Below are positions 47,231-60,785 of a stretch of 64,000 bases of DNA, piece by piece; position 1 is the first letter of the stretch; each line of letters opens with the position of its first letter. Made by a program: the position numbers and the translations under genes. The DNA comes from Pithys albifrons albifrons (taxonomy: Eukaryota; Chordata; Aves; Passeriformes; Thamnophilidae). The DNA is taken from contig NC_092460.1 of the NCBI RefSeq assembly GCF_047495875.1, forward strand, positions 39,222,054-39,286,053. Direction: 5' to 3'. The notes beneath the pieces are model-generated. The model saw only the letters and a program-made list of their open reading frames with translations. It searched no databases and was not told where the DNA came from.

Positions 47231-50200
47231 CCCCAGACTGTTGGTTTCTTTCAGTTCCACCCCATCCCATATCTAAAAACTTTTCCAATTACATTTGTGA
47301 TGAATTGATATTTTCCAATGGGTGAAAAATGAATGTTTAGTTAAGGAAAAATTCCCATCTAACAGTTATTCTGAGCAGCCTTGATTAAACAAGGAGAAGT
47401 CCAGGCAGCCATGATACAACAATGGAAGGGAATTGCAAGTTGTGAAAAGAAGAGGTGAGCTAGGAAAAAGGAAGGAGTTTCCTTCTCTTGTGGCACACAG
47501 GGATAGCGTGGTTAAGACACACTTTCTTTAGCTTTAGGTTTGCAGATTATTTGAAAAAAGGGGGATTCTGTCCTTCCCCACAGGCACATGGGGGCTGGTA
47601 CAGTTAAGGTAGGCTTTCCTTCGATATAGTTTTGTTTGATCTTTTATATTTTTCTAGCTTATGGAACACAAGAGAAAGTTGCATTTAGGATCATATTTAG
47701 TCTCATTTTACTCCCCAGCTCAGAAGACAGGCTGCCTTTTCCCACCTAGGCTGATGGAAAGAACCTGTTCATGTGAAGTTTGAAGTCACGCCGGTGATTC
47801 TGGGCAGCAAGGTACCATAAGATGCTCTACCATGATCACAGTCTGCGTTTGCTAACATTTCTGAAATACATATCTTTGTTTTATGCTTTTTTTGTTAATC
47901 TAATTATTTTTTATAATCTCCAGTCTGCCTTCCAGGAACTTTGCTGCTTCTTGCTGTTTGTTTTAAAAAGTAGAGATGACTGGAAGTGTTACATTCATCC
48001 TGTGCTTTGGCTCAGATGTGCTTTGCTCCTTCCTTTGTTGCTATGCAAGTAAAATGATCCTGTATTCTCATCTTTCATACCACATTAGTTATCCATTTTC
48101 ATATCCCTAATTCCCAATGAACAAACTGGATCTTTAAGCTCTTCCCAGAAGTCACGGAATCCAGTCCAGCTCTCACTGGAGCCAAACTGGTTTTCTTCAT
48201 TCACTTTATTTGGATGATGGTCAGCATCTTATACAGCCAACCCGTCTCCAAATTTTGAATGTTCTCTAATCTCGCAGTGTGGTTTCTTTTCCAGACATGA
48301 TGTCCCATAGGTTATGAATCTTCAGCTGCAATAAACGAAGTGGAATGACCACCTGACTTGCTTTAATCAGGCCATGCATAGTGAAATGTAGCTTGTAGAG
48401 TTGCCCATGACACAATGCATAATAAGCTTGTACAGCAGGAGATGTGAGCAAGCATATATTTTAGCAGTTTCAATTAACCCTTGCAGTTTAGGGTTCTAAA
48501 TTGACTAGATTATCAAATGTGAAATTCAATTAACCTGAGGAAATAAATAAGGTAAACTATGAAAGTTATTTGATATTATTTGTGCAGCCCAAGATGATGA
48601 AACTGTTTCTTATAACAACTTGGCTTACAGTGAAATTAAGTTAATTGTTCCTTCACCTCCTGATTTCATCTCTCTTAAAACAAGAAATATTACTCTATGT
48701 GTTTGATCTGACCTATAAATGGTGTTCTCTAAAAGCTGGTTTTTGTTTCTTAAGAATATTGACTACTTTATTTCTGCCAGATGCTTGAAGCAATTTCAGT
48801 GTCTGTGGGTGATGGAAGAGTTTTGGCTCTGGGCAGGACTGGACGCTGACAGTCAGAGTTCCTGGGTTACGCTGCTCTTATTGAAATCACTCCATCTTCT
48901 GAGCTCCTGAGATACCTGAGGGAATGACACATGGGAGTTTTCTGAGAGCAGCCCATATGACTCAGGGGTGGCCTCTTTAGTCATAAGGCATGTGAAAACA
49001 AAGCAATCTGTACTTAGTGCAGGCTGAGGACAGCTCCAGGAAGGATGTGTAGGTTGCTGTGCTGGCAGGACTGAGATCCCAGGTTGTAATACACAGCCTT
49101 GACTTTAGGAGGCTGTAGTCATCACTTCAACCTGTAGATTAGAATAAGAGCAAGGGATTGGCTTTTGTTGTATTGAAAATACTTCAATTTCTCCATTGCT
49201 TTGCAGGCTACCAGGCTGGAAAAAAATAAGTGGTTTTCCCATCCTGTTTAAGTTTTGCACTTGCTGTCTGATTAACTTGAATTACCATCTTGAATAAGCC
49301 TTGTCTCTGCAGCAGGACAAGCAGGCCTGAAGTAAAAAAAAAAGTGCCTCCTTGATGTTGCCTTTGGGAAAGGGCCAATAGCTGGGCATGGAAATGTGGT
49401 AAGTTTCTTGCTTCTGCTTGAGTGATGTATCAGTTTTGAAATTAGGTATACACACAGACAGGAAAGGCTCCTGGGCATCCCATAAACAGTTAAGTTACTC
49501 AGGGCATGTGGCTATTCCAGTCCTTTTCAGAGAATCTTTCAGACACAAGTCATGGCAAAAATTCCCCACATGTACCCAGACCTGACAGAGCTCTTCCTCA
49601 CTTTATTATTTCCCATCATTGAACAGAACTGAAACTCCTATGACAACCTTGTACCAGGAACAGTGGACCAGAAAAAACTGACATTAAATTTGAGGGATCC
49701 CATTTGAATAAAGAGCTTGCAGAACTCAGGGGGGATGTCAGACCTGATTACATCTATATGGGTTTTTAATAACAATGCATGGAGTCACAGGCATGAATAG
49801 GCAAAAATTGTGCAACAGGTGGTGAAGCTTACCAGATGGTTGCTTATCACAAATTATCCCCAGCATGCCCTTGTCTTCTTTTCACTGAATATCACTATTT
49901 TAGCAATATCAGGCCAAAAGACAATCAGTAATAACTACAGCCTGTCCTGTCACAAAGGCAGGGTTTGTTAGACTTATCCCTTCTGTCATTGCAGTCACTG
50001 TCAAGCTGTGTCAGACCGTCCCTCAACCACCTCTTTGAGGGCACAGTCATAAACTCTTTCATTAAGTAACCAGCATAAAGGGTTGGGTCTGTGTGTGGGA
50101 GGAAGAGAAGCAAGCTTTATTTCAGTGACTACAGATATCAGAAATATCAACAACCCATGCTGTGAAGGCCACCTGCACACTGTGCAATCTGTCTTCCCAA

Positions 50201-51106
50201 CAGCTTCAGAGCAGGTGTTTTTTAATCAAGGTCTCCAGGTGCTTGTTTGTGAAATACTTTGTTTTGAGGGACACATGCGCAGTTTGAGTAGGAGTGTGGT
50301 ATCTGTGCAGACCTCTGGAATCCTGCACTCATTAGTAAGTAGTGATGATGTGCTTGTCAACACCTATAGGAAAGCCAATTTGTACTAAATTATTTAAACC
50401 TTACTCAAACAATGATGATCTTATTTGAGTTGCAGGTGCTCAGCTTCAGGTTCAGGCTTGTGTAGGCTGTTTACTTGTTATGCCTCAAAATACACTTACT
50501 GACAAAAAAAGAAAAAAGCATATGTAAGAATGCACAAAACAACATCTTTGTTAAATTTTGGGCCTTTCTCATCAACACACAAAGGCTGAACTGAGACAGT
50601 TGGGTTAAGTATTGCCAAGTGCTGGGGCCTCCGAGATCCCATGGATATTCTATGGAGCTTTAGCACAATAGAGAACATCTTCAAGCTGCGAATGAGCCAA
50701 AGGGCTCCGCTCCACTTGGTGCTGGAGATTCCTGTGGTACAAAAATAGCCTCTGCATTTACAATCCAGTTTAAGGACAAATTGCAACAGAGAAACCAAAT
50801 AAGCAAATAGGGAGAGGGCAAGTGGGGTAACAATAAATCCAAATCCATTTCAGTTTAGCTTTGTATCAGTCCAGCCTGCTGTCTACAAATCAAAGAAGAT
50901 AAAGCTTCAGGAGTGTAATAAAACAACTTAATGGTATAAGGGATACAAGGAGAGAAAGCACAGGGGACTTTGAGGTAAATGTGGATGAACAGGCAGGAAA
51001 AGTGGGACTTGCTAGCACTGTGAAGATGGGAATATTGGAAGAAGTGAGCAGCCAGCTAAAATGAAGTTCAGTTGTGAAAGAATCTAAAAGGAAGGATATA
51101 AGCATT

Positions 51107-51163
51107 TTTTTGTTTGTTTTAGGTTGAGTTTGTTTGTTTTTTTATTTGTTTGTTTGCTGTCAG
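51107..51163 (+). repeat. (TTTG)n-type low-complexity stretch
   Basis: Imperfect TTTG units (GTTTGTTTTTTTATTTGTTTGTT). Simple sequence; it may be a decayed poly-A/T tail, but no element body is recognised beside it. Confidence 0.7.
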
Positions 51164-52075
51164 GAAAGAAGAGGGAGGAAGCAGAAGGCCACAAATGGTA
51201 TAAATTACAATTTGCTGAAAAAAATAACAAAGAGGATGATTTGGGCAATTCTTTGAACAAACAGTTTGCAATGGCTGAGGATTAAGATGCAGGGGTGAAG
51301 CACTCAGATGAAAGCTTTCATGTTCAAGACACCTTCTGAAGATGTTGAAAGAGGACAAATATTTGAGGATAAAACAAGTGTTGGAAACATCAAAATATCT
51401 CCACCCACACACACATATGCACAAAAAAGGAAGTTCAGAACCCAACAGATTGTGTGGACACAACAGACTGTGTGTTTGAAAAGTCTCTTATCATCAGGGA
51501 GAAAGAGTAAAGAAAGTGAGTGGATTTGGAGCTCAGCTAAGATGCTAATCATGTTAAGCTTCAGTTCAAGCCTATACAGGTGAGACATGGGATGAAGAAT
51601 GGAACTAGATGAAGGCAATTTCATGTATCATCATTCAAAGGTAGTTTGAGAGTAAATAACCATTCTGTGTTTAGGTCTCATACTGTCAGTCTCAGTTCAT
51701 AGTTAAGCTCTTGGCTGTTATGGTAATGCAAACACATAATCACAAAGGAGGGGTTAAAAATAGCACAGTGTAAAGCCCAAAGAAAGGGAAATGGGGGAAA
51801 AGAGAAAAGATGATTTAGAAAAGGTCCTAAATGACCAAGTAAAGAAAGCTAATGAAACACAGTGCCCAGTGCAACATAAAATTTAAACAGGATGTTGCTG
51901 AACAGAAGAAATGAGCAGTTTATGAGGATGTGGATAGAGGAGGAGACTTGGGACTTCACCAAAAGAAAGAGGTTGGAAACTTATCTGAGTGCTGCATTAG
52001 CCAAAAGAAGAGGCTAGAAGTCAAACTGGAGACAGCTGTGAATAGTATTAATGAGAAAGATTTTAGGGTGGCTCT

Positions 52076-52132
52076 TTGGTTTTTTTGAGTTTGTTTTTTT
52101 TTTTTGGTTGGTTGTTTTTCTGTTTATTTGGT
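52076..52132 (+). repeat. T/G-rich low-complexity stretch with 13-T run
   Basis: GGTTTTTTTGAG, a long T-run, then GGTTGGTTG units. Simple sequence with no flanking element recognised. Confidence 0.65.
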
Positions 52133-55100
52133 GTTGCAAAAGGCACACAACCTCCTTTAAAGAGCAGAAAGAAATGGCAATGTTGTCAAGTAGGAGTTGC
52201 TTAAAGACAGGAAGAACTACAGTATTTTTAAAACAATGTTGTGTCTTTTTTCATCCCACTAGTGTAGGATGGAAATATTTTGCCAACTGCAAAGTTCACA
52301 GGTATGTCATTTTGCCTGTATACTATAACTCTTATAATGAACTTTAATCAACCTCAGTTGGGTTACAACACAGCATATTTCAGTCTTCCTCTTCCTGAAC
52401 TTTCACCCAAGTATGAAAAATAATTATTTTCTCTCCTTTTTTTTTTATTCCCTCAAGTTTATCATTGCCTTTTGTGGATATCTCACTTTTGTAATAAGTT
52501 TGCCTCCTACAGTTGGTTCATCCCAATTTCTTTATTTATGTGTACAGTTTGGTCATAACCTTCTGCTACCACAGTTACTTTAGAAACACATGAAGTTTTA
52601 CATTACCTGTTGAAGTAATTCACATGGAAGGTACTGAGTCTTTCAAGTTGCTCCAAACAACCAAACCAACCAGTTCACCAACCTGAAACCATTCTGTTAA
52701 AACCCAGTTAAAGCTGCTTGCTTGATTTAGCCTCTGTACTCCAAGGATCCCTAAGAACACTGTCAAAGGGACACATATAAAGTTTTTCTGCATTTCTGTT
52801 GTTATTTCCAGGGTCTTTTTGGAAACACTTCATACATTATGTAATCACACTTTTAAGTTCAAAAATTCAATGTATGAATTTCCATGAAAACACTACTGTG
52901 TGAAGGAATATTGGGATTTTTTTCCCAGATTCTTTTGTCAAAGTTTCATTATAGGTTTCACAAGACATAGGAATACAGTGTTTAGCCATAAACAAAATGA
53001 CAGTAAGATTGTAATTTTCATTTATTTATATACCCTTGTTTATTTTGAATTATCTGCCATGCTACTATGAATTTTATTCTTTTTATGCCATCCCAGAACA
53101 CACAAGCTTGATTTTCAGTCATGTGGGAAAGACAACAAATGAGTGCCCACTGAAAGAAGCAGTATCAGTGGAGTTGGCCTTTTTAGAACAAAGAATTAAA
53201 TTATGCATTTTATGTGGAAGAGTAACAAAACCAATCTGAATGTCAGTCTTTGCTTTAGTTCAAAAGTTCTCCACCTCCCTCAGTGTACTGCAGCACAGAC
53301 AGCATTATCATAACTCTGTGATTAGAAACAGTTTCCCCCAAGACTTCTTTTGATTTTAGCAGTTGAAATCTGGTTTTATTTATCATATATAAAACCTCAT
53401 TTCTGTAATGGAGGTTGTTCTAAAAGATAAAGCTGTGTCTACTTAAATCGTGAAAGATAAATAGTTTAATTGTTATTTATAGTATTGTCAACAGGTTGAG
53501 TATTTAATCAAAACAGCTATTTAGTAATCATAGGAAATACAGCAAGGGTCACAGCAAGGTACAGTAAATGCTTGGCTATAAAGAAAGAAGTCTATTGAGA
53601 TGTTTCTTTGCTAATCAGAGGCATGGCCAATTTTCAGGCTCAGGAAGTTCATTTAGGTTGCAACAAGGCAACAGTGTATGGATATATTGTTCAGTTTACT
53701 TGTTTGGTTGGGGTTTTTTCCACAAGCAATAACAGAATCTTCAGTCACTGTATGTCAGAATAAGAGGATGAGAGAAAATGACTGTTCAAATGCCTGCAAC
53801 CAGAATCTATTTATGATTAGATTTTATGAATTTAGAACTTAGGAATATTTTTTTCTAAGATTTCTGTGTGACTACCCTTTTGCAAAGTAATGTAAAGTGT
53901 GTGGAGATGTATCGTTTGAGCTGCTGACATAATTAATGATTTCATTAAGAGCATGAAAGGAGGCTCTTGTATTTTTCTGGCTTTAGAAAGCCAAGTTCAT
54001 GTCTGAACTCTAATAACCAAAGTCGCTTTTGCCGATCTAGACTGTTGGTCCTCTTGTTGCAAAACAAAAATTTGAAAGCCAAATATTATACTGGGCTGTG
54101 ATACTTCCCAACATGTCAGGAGTGTGAGATGTTTTAAAATATGAACAGCTACTACGGATTACAGGCTGGCAGCTAGTATGGATTACAGCCTGGCAGAAAA
54201 CTTACCAACATTTCACATAACAATGCAAGTGGGGAAGATTGTAAACACAATAATGTGCATCCAGAAGTTCAAAGGAAACCAATTTAAAAATCAACACTTA
54301 CAACTCCCAGTTTTCATAGAAGATCCTTGCTTAGGTAGTCTGCACTCAAAAAGTAATGTTGATACTTGAAAATTTATGGCAATCCTAAGAAAACTGCAGT
54401 AGGATTTTTTAGGAATGATTTATGAGTTTGGGGCAGTGCCCTTTCAGTTATGCCCTAACTGACTTTTCATCTCATGAGACTTGGGCTAACATCCTGAATA
54501 AGTAGGCATGAGTTTGGTTTCTTCATCTTGATACCTGATGAATAATAAAGACAGAGCTGCTACAAAATGCATACTTTAAAGTAATGGGGAGAAGGGGAAC
54601 AGAAAGAGTGCTGAAAGCCAGATTTGTGCACCAGACCTACAAGAAAACAAAGCACGTAGGAAGTACAAATACCCAATTTCACGGAGACTACCCAAGTGCT
54701 TAACTTAAGGAAAGGCTGCTGAGATTTTCTGGTTCAGAACCAAGCACAACAGGGGCTAATATATTAAAAGGGCTGGAACCTATGTCAGGATTGAAGGGCA
54801 CTGCAGGATTACATGGAAAACTTCTAGCACTTGCCTGGCCTCAGACAGGATTAGTTTCTCCAACAAACATTGAAGTCACACAATGCCCTGCATCAGTCTG
54901 CAACATATGTCTTTAATTTTATAAAAAATCCAGCTCTTGTATGATGTTATGGTTACGAAATCAATGCTACAACCCACCCTGAGTGTAGGCCTAGCATTAA
55001 GCCTGCAAGTAGTCCTTTAAAAATGGGCATTCACACATTAAAACAGGTGCACACTAGAAGTAAAGGAACTGTGGAATTGTGTGGAGGTTAAGGGGACAAA

Positions 55101-55489
55101 TGACCCTATATCGTATTTCTTTTGCTGATTCATGTTACACATGTAAGGCCTCTTCATCTCTGCATCAATTGGTGGAAATTACATTGCAATGAAAATGAAA
55201 GGCAAATGTCATAGTTTTCTGTGTATGTTTATTATTTCATGGGACTACACTTACACGTGTCTTGAAATCTAAAGGCTTCAGAGAGCCTAAGGAATAATCA
55301 TCTGAAGCCAGAATCAAGGTGCGGCTGACCCAGTGGACTGCCTGTGGAAAGGCCTGGCAGCAGACAGAGGTTAATATAAAGTGAATCATCCCCGGTTAAA
55401 TTCTCCTGCCTCTCAGTAATTGCTGATTTAAAGAATGACTGGCAGATGTATTTTGAATAGCCACCAAAAAGTTATTCTTCCTGAGTTTT

Positions 55490-55845
55490 ACTAAAACCTT
55501 TTCTGAGCTTGGCCTCCACAACATCCTGTGGTAGCTTTCACAGTTTAATTATTACCTTGTCCGAAAAAATATTTCCTTTTGTTTGTTTTTAATATGGAAC
55601 TGAAGTCTCTCTAATTTTTTTACGTTATGAGAAATAGGGAATAGCAATTTTCTGCTCATCTTCTCTTTTCCATTCACAGTTTTGTAGATGCTATTAGATT
55701 TCCCCTCTGTCGTCTGTTTTTTCCAGCAGGGAAGTTGTAGTCCACTTTCTTTCTCTTCCTGTGCAGACCTTGCTTTAATTTAATTTATATTTCTCAGAAT
55801 AGTTATGCTCTCTATCTTTTCCACTTGTACTGTATCATTATTAAC
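55490..55845 (-). mobile_element. Ancient L3/CR1-like LINE remnant
   Basis: The plus strand shows the antisense of the end of an old CR1/L3 reverse-transcriptase ORF: GAGCTTGGCCTCCACAACAT, CCTGTGGTAG, CACAGTTTAATTATTACC, TTTCCTTTTGTTTGTTTT, GTTTTGTAGATGCTATTAGA and TTTCCCCTCTGTCGTCTGTT. This word series is typical of L3-type elements widespread in turtles, crocodilians and mammals. Divergence is strong with indels, so insertion long predates birds. It lies about 290 bp from the younger CR1 at 56136 in the same orientation. Confidence 0.8.
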
Positions 55846-56135
55846 AAAGAACAATTGGAATTAGGAAATTATCAAAGAGAGTGCAAATACACCATGCAAG
55901 GATATGCAGAACTCAGATTGCTTTTCCTCACACTTTTATAGGACTTCATTTCCATGGCAATGTCCAGCTACTCACTGTTGTTCTTCAGGTTTTGTATGCA
56001 GCTTTAATTCTTCCTGAATGGTTTCTGCGGATTCTGTCTTACGGGAGTATTTACAAAAAATATGTCAAATTGCTTTTCCCCTCTAAGCAATCCAAAGAGA
56101 AGACAAATATGGACTTTCCACTTATTTGCCTGTTA

Positions 56136-56702
56136 GATTCACAGAATCATAGAATCGATTGGGTTGGAAAAGACTTCCGAGATCATCAAGTCCAACCCTT
56201 GGTCCAACTCCAGTCCATTTGCTAAATCGTGGCACTCAGTGCCACATCCAGTCTCAGTTTAAAAACCTCCAGGGATGGGGAATCCACCACCTCTCTGGGC
56301 AGCCATTCTGATTACTCTCTCTGGAAAGAATTATTTTCTGATGTCCAACTTAAATTTCCCCTGGCAGAGCTTGAGCCTGTGCCCCCTTGTCCAATTGCTG
56401 AGTGCCTGGGAGAAGAGACCAGCCCCCACCTGGCTAGAACTTCCCTTCAGGTAGTTATAGACAGTGATGAGGTCACCTCTGGGCCTCCTCTTCTCCAGGC
56501 TAAACACCCCCAGCTCCCTCAGCCTCTCCCCACAGCACTTGTGCTCCAGTCCCTTCACCAGCCTTGCTGCTCTTCTCTGGACTCGCTCCAGCCCCTCAAT
56601 CTCTTTCCTGAACTGAGGGGCCCAGAACTGAACACAATACTCAAGTCCAGGGGAAGGATCACTGCCCTGGGCCTGCTGGCCACACTATTTTTGATACAGA
56701 AG
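56136..56702 (-). mobile_element. CR1 LINE copy, 3' end of ORF2 plus 3' UTR
   Basis: At 567 bp this is the longest CR1 in the window. The plus strand begins with the reverse of the CR1 end (ATTCACAGAATCATAGAATC), followed by the typical TTGGAAAAGACTTCCGAGAT and the CCTCCAGGGATGGGGAATCC block. It continues into the antisense of the carboxyl end of the reverse-transcriptase ORF (words TCTTCTCCAGGCTAAACA, CAGCCTCTCCCCACAG) and stops at GCTGGCCACACTATTTTTGA. It is 5'-truncated. The sequence is little diverged from avian CR1 families, so it is the youngest element here. A plus-strand open frame through it (56229-56774) is antisense and not a gene. Confidence 0.95.
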
Positions 56703-59700
56703 AAGTATAAGTCTGCAAATTCTTCATATAATTTTCAATGCTCTAAAAGAACAATTGATAGGCATTACCTTTAGAAAGGAACTTTGATTCCAAATTCTGT
56801 GTTCAGTTGCTTTTCCTTGGAAGTCTTACTTCTAAAAGTCTGTCTTTTAGCTTTCACTTGGCTGTGTGGTTTCTTGTATATATGTGTGCTAGTATGTGTG
56901 TGTGTGTGTGAGGTCATTCACTTTGTGCTTGGGTTAATAAGATATGAGGTCATTCTTTCTTGAGACAGGGTTTTGTGGTCTGGCTAAAGGAAAAAAAAGC
57001 CATGTTCAGCATTTTAAACTGTCTCTTGCTGGGGAAAAGCTCAACTTTCTTGTGAAGCCCACTTCTCACAGAGAGATTTGGGCATGGAATGGAATGCTGT
57101 GCTTTTGGTTGTTCCGTCCTAATCCTTTGAATTTGTGGGACCAAAACATAGAAAAGGAAAATGTGATTATTCATATATACCTGTGTCTAGACAGGCTGTG
57201 ATTTATATGTAACAGCAAAATGATGTTTACTATGTATTTTACACGCATATAGAATAAACACCTGTATGTGTACATAAGCCTATACTTGAAATATACATTA
57301 TATATATGCATATACAGATCTATCTTTTTGCTAACAATCATAAGTCTGGGGACTAACAGGAAGCTCTTCTGTCATGAGAGACTCTCGTAGAAATAAATAA
57401 CCAAGGTTATTTATGGTGTTCATGATCACTCCATTTTTGAGAACATGACAGAAATTCCCATATGGCTTAATTTATGTTATTTTTTTATTTTGAGCTTCTG
57501 TCCCATTAGGGTGGATATCAGTTACACCATTTACTTGAGAGGTCCTTGGAAATCTGTAGCTACAATTGTAGCTATGATTCTATTATTTGATAGCATTATT
57601 CATATCACTAGGAGACTCAGGAACATTTACTGTGTCCACATGCAAAAGGTACAGCTTTGGTTGTGATTTTTTGCTATGTGAGTGCAAGACCTTACTTGGA
57701 ACATATGGGAGGCAAGTGATTTGAGAGTGCAGATACACATAAATGAGATTTGCTCAGACTGAAACTAAGCTAGGGAAGAAATTCTGTTCTGGTAGAAAAT
57801 AGGCACAGAGTGTTTCATCCCAAAGTGGATCAGTTTGGGATAGTTTTAAGCAACTGAAAATCCAAGATTAAAAATGTGTGTAGAAGGAAAGGACTCGGGA
57901 CTGATCTGGTTAGTGAGACAGGGTTGGCAACGGGTTATGAAACCTCATGTCTGGGACTGCATCTTGTGGTAGAGAAACATTTACCACAGCAACCAATGTG
58001 TACTGGAGAGAGCTGAAAGTCCTTTCAGTCAATCCACTTTAAATGAACTTTAGCTTTTATGATCAAAAATGCTAAACTGTACTTGTGTAAACTGCATGTC
58101 TGCACCTAGAAAGCATCCATTGTGAGGTTTTCCTGGCTTCTCCCAGTATGCCACACACCTAGCAGCATAGAGTAAGGTTAACAGGTGTGAATATAATGTA
58201 TGATTAAATAGTAAAATCTTAAAACCAAACTGGCATTTAATGGGAAAGCAGACTGACAGAAAAAACCTCCCAATTTTACCAGCATCATCAGGGCCTGACT
58301 ACGTGCCTCTTTCCTTTTGCTCTGACTCCGGAGCTGAGCTGCAGTTGCAGGAGGCTCCCTTTTCTGTTGACACATCCAAAGAGGAACACCTCATGCAACC
58401 GCACGCTGAGTCAGTGCTGGAGTTCAGTGGGAAAATAGTAGCTGTTGCCCTTTAGGTATTAAAACAATAGCTAAGATATTAATCATTCTGCATTTAATCC
58501 AGAGATGAACAAGCCTTTTCCTTTAAGCTAAATATATTTATTTGAGCATTATTTCCATGTTATAACTGATTCAGTTCTCCCATTATGCTCCAACTGCTAA
58601 ATGGAAAGTATTAATTTCAAATCATGTGAATTGCTGATTTGTTATTTTGTGAAACTGTGATTAACATGTATTTTAACAAATTGGTTGTTGCTGTTTCTTG
58701 GTATGGCTTTTTTTTAATTTTGCTGCATACAATTCTATAAGAATTGCACTATGTATTCTGTTCTTGAGGAATAATTTATCCTGTAGGAACAGCTACATCT
58801 TACAGTGATTTTTCCTCTTTCTGGAACACCTTCTTCTAGGAACTTCCAAAATACTGTGCAGACTTAAAATATAACTTGGAGATCCTAACATGAGTTTGCA
58901 TTAAACCCCAAGAAATGGCTTCCATTAGCTGTGATGGTTTTATATACCCTCTAGATACTCTAAATTTATTAATTATTAAAATGGGATGGTATTGAAAATC
59001 ATTTCAATACTGCATGCCAGTACTCAATAATGTTTCATGAAAATACACACAGAATGACAACTTAGTACCCATCAAAAGCTGCAGCACAAATAAAATGCAG
59101 CACCTCAAGCAAAATTTGAATGGGACATGAATATTATCTTCTCCTAGTCTCTTACAAGAACTATGGGATTTTAGATATCAAAAGAGCTTTCCCCCACCTC
59201 CACAAATCTCTGTACAGCCTTTATTTGGTGTATACTGACCAAAAGAGTAGCTCAGGAAGGTTGCATTAACAGGGTTTCTTGGGAAAAAATTTGGAACATT
59301 GTCTTGAAGTAATTAATCTATAAGCATTTCTGGGATATGTGTAAACAGTAGTCTCAGAGGTAATCCTAATAGTCTCAACCAGAATAGGAATTTTTAATTT
59401 CCAGACCCTTATTCACAGAATTCTTCTCTTTTGTTAGATAGAGCATGGAAGTTCAGATTTCCTCAAAAGATGGCCTTTGAATCTGTGCTGATAGATCGTG
59501 CTATGTTTGAGAACATTTATAAAATTGGGTCTAGAGATGACATGGAAACCACAGGAACAGTGTTTTCCTCTCCCTTGCCAAGGCAGGCCACTGCTACTTC
59601 TGCCTTGTTGTAGTGCTTCATGTTCAGCCTCTGCTGAAAAACTGCAAAACCTTCCTGCAGGCTATCATCATATCTAGAGACCTCAGCCAGCTGAGCCAGA

Positions 59701-60282
59701 TGTAGCACTCAATTACTATAACTTCTGTTGTAACAACCCCATAGCTGACTCTGCAGTTGGAAACACACAGCTGAAGTCCTGGAGCTCCTGAATTTTGAAG
59801 ACAGTAGCGGGTCAGCACTGCATGCCAGAATGCTGGGCCTGGGAGCACTCTAAGCACAACCACAGCATCTGTTCGGATGTTGAGAGAACAAAGGATAGAA
59901 AACTGCAAGTGGGCTGAAGGTGGCTGGGAGTCCCCAGGGCTGTGCTGGGATGCTCAGCTACACTGTGATTGAGCCAAAAGCAGCAGCTCTGCCTAGTTCA
60001 GAGCAGACCAGATTTCAACCCTTTTTCCTCTTATCTTAAAAGCAGGCTTTCCTTTGGCATCATTCATGATGTTTTGTGGGTTTGCCATTGCCTCCACCTT
60101 CCATCAGTAATGGGACTGCTCCACAGTTCCCTGCTTTCTAGTTATATTGTGCTGCTCTCTTGCTTCTCATCACTACCTGTTGCTGCTTTGAAGGTCTACC
60201 TTGAAGCACAAATATGTAAAACAAGGAAGGGAACTATGACCAAATGCATGGCCTAAGGAGATACACTGTTTTCCCTTAATCT
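56703..60282. other. Intergenic, AT-rich, no gene recognised
   Basis: Holds a short TG repeat. An AT-rich stretch at 58470-58720 is rich in TTAAT/ATTAA/AAAT words and may be regulatory. No gene or element with recognisable structure was found. Confidence 0.6.
56893..56910 (+). repeat. (TG)n microsatellite, short
   Basis: About nine TG units. It lies between two copies of the word TGAGGTCATTC (about 56909 and 56945). Confidence 0.85.
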
Positions 60283-60785
60283 GTTCCTTCCCTTCCAAAA
60301 CCTTCTCTTCCCTTCTACTTCCCTTCTACTTCCCTTCTACTTCCCTTCTACTTGCCTTGCCTTGCCTTCCCTTCCCTTTCAAAATCTTCCCTTCCCTTCT
60401 ACTTCCCTTCCAAATTCTTCCCTTCTCTTCTACTTTGCTCGTACTTCCCTTTTCTTGCCTTCCCTTCCCTTGCCTTTTCTTGCCTTGCCTTGCCTTCCCT
60501 TCCCTTGCCTTCCCTTCCCTTCCCTTCCCTTCCCTTCCCTTCCCTTCCCTTCCCTTCCCTTCCCTTCCCTTCCCTTCCCTTCCCTTCCCTTCCCTTCCCT
60601 TCCCTTCCCTTCCCTTCCCTTCCCTTCCCTTCCCTTCCCTTCCCTTCCCTTCCCTTCCCTTCCCTTCCCTTCCCTTCCCTTCCCTTCCCTTCCCTTCCCT
60701 TCCCTTCCCTTCCCTTCCCTTCCCTTCCCTTCCCTTCCCTTCCCTTCCCTTCTACTTGCTTTGCATTGCCTTCCCTTCCTTTTTT
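60283..60785 (+). repeat. (TTCCC)n pyrimidine microsatellite/minisatellite, about 48 perfect copies in the core
   Basis: The core from about 60510 to 60751 is uninterrupted TTCCC. The left flank (60283-60509) has interspersed variants such as TTCTACTTCCC, CCTTG and CTTTTC units that look like older, decayed copies, and the right flank repeats CTACTTG. The complementary strand is all purine (GGGAA). Open frames on both strands here are low-complexity artefacts. Confidence 0.98.

Larger units (their letters stand above)
47231..55489. other. Intergenic, AT-rich, no gene recognised
   Basis: Single-copy AT-rich sequence with two T/G low-complexity tracts. The stretch at 53440-53535 and the TAATTAATGATTTCATTAA cluster at about 53931-53949 carry homeodomain-core words and could be conserved non-coding DNA, but this cannot be judged without a comparison. 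Confidence 0.6.

Noticed and set aside
48840..48920. Possible second SINE fragment (CAGAGTTCCTGGGTT word)
   Set aside because: Only one SINE-like word and no A-box or B-box pair; too weak to call.
56229..56774. 181-codon open frame on the plus strand
   Set aside because: It lies antisense to a CR1 LINE 3' end; the sequence matches CR1 words throughout and has no independent family features.
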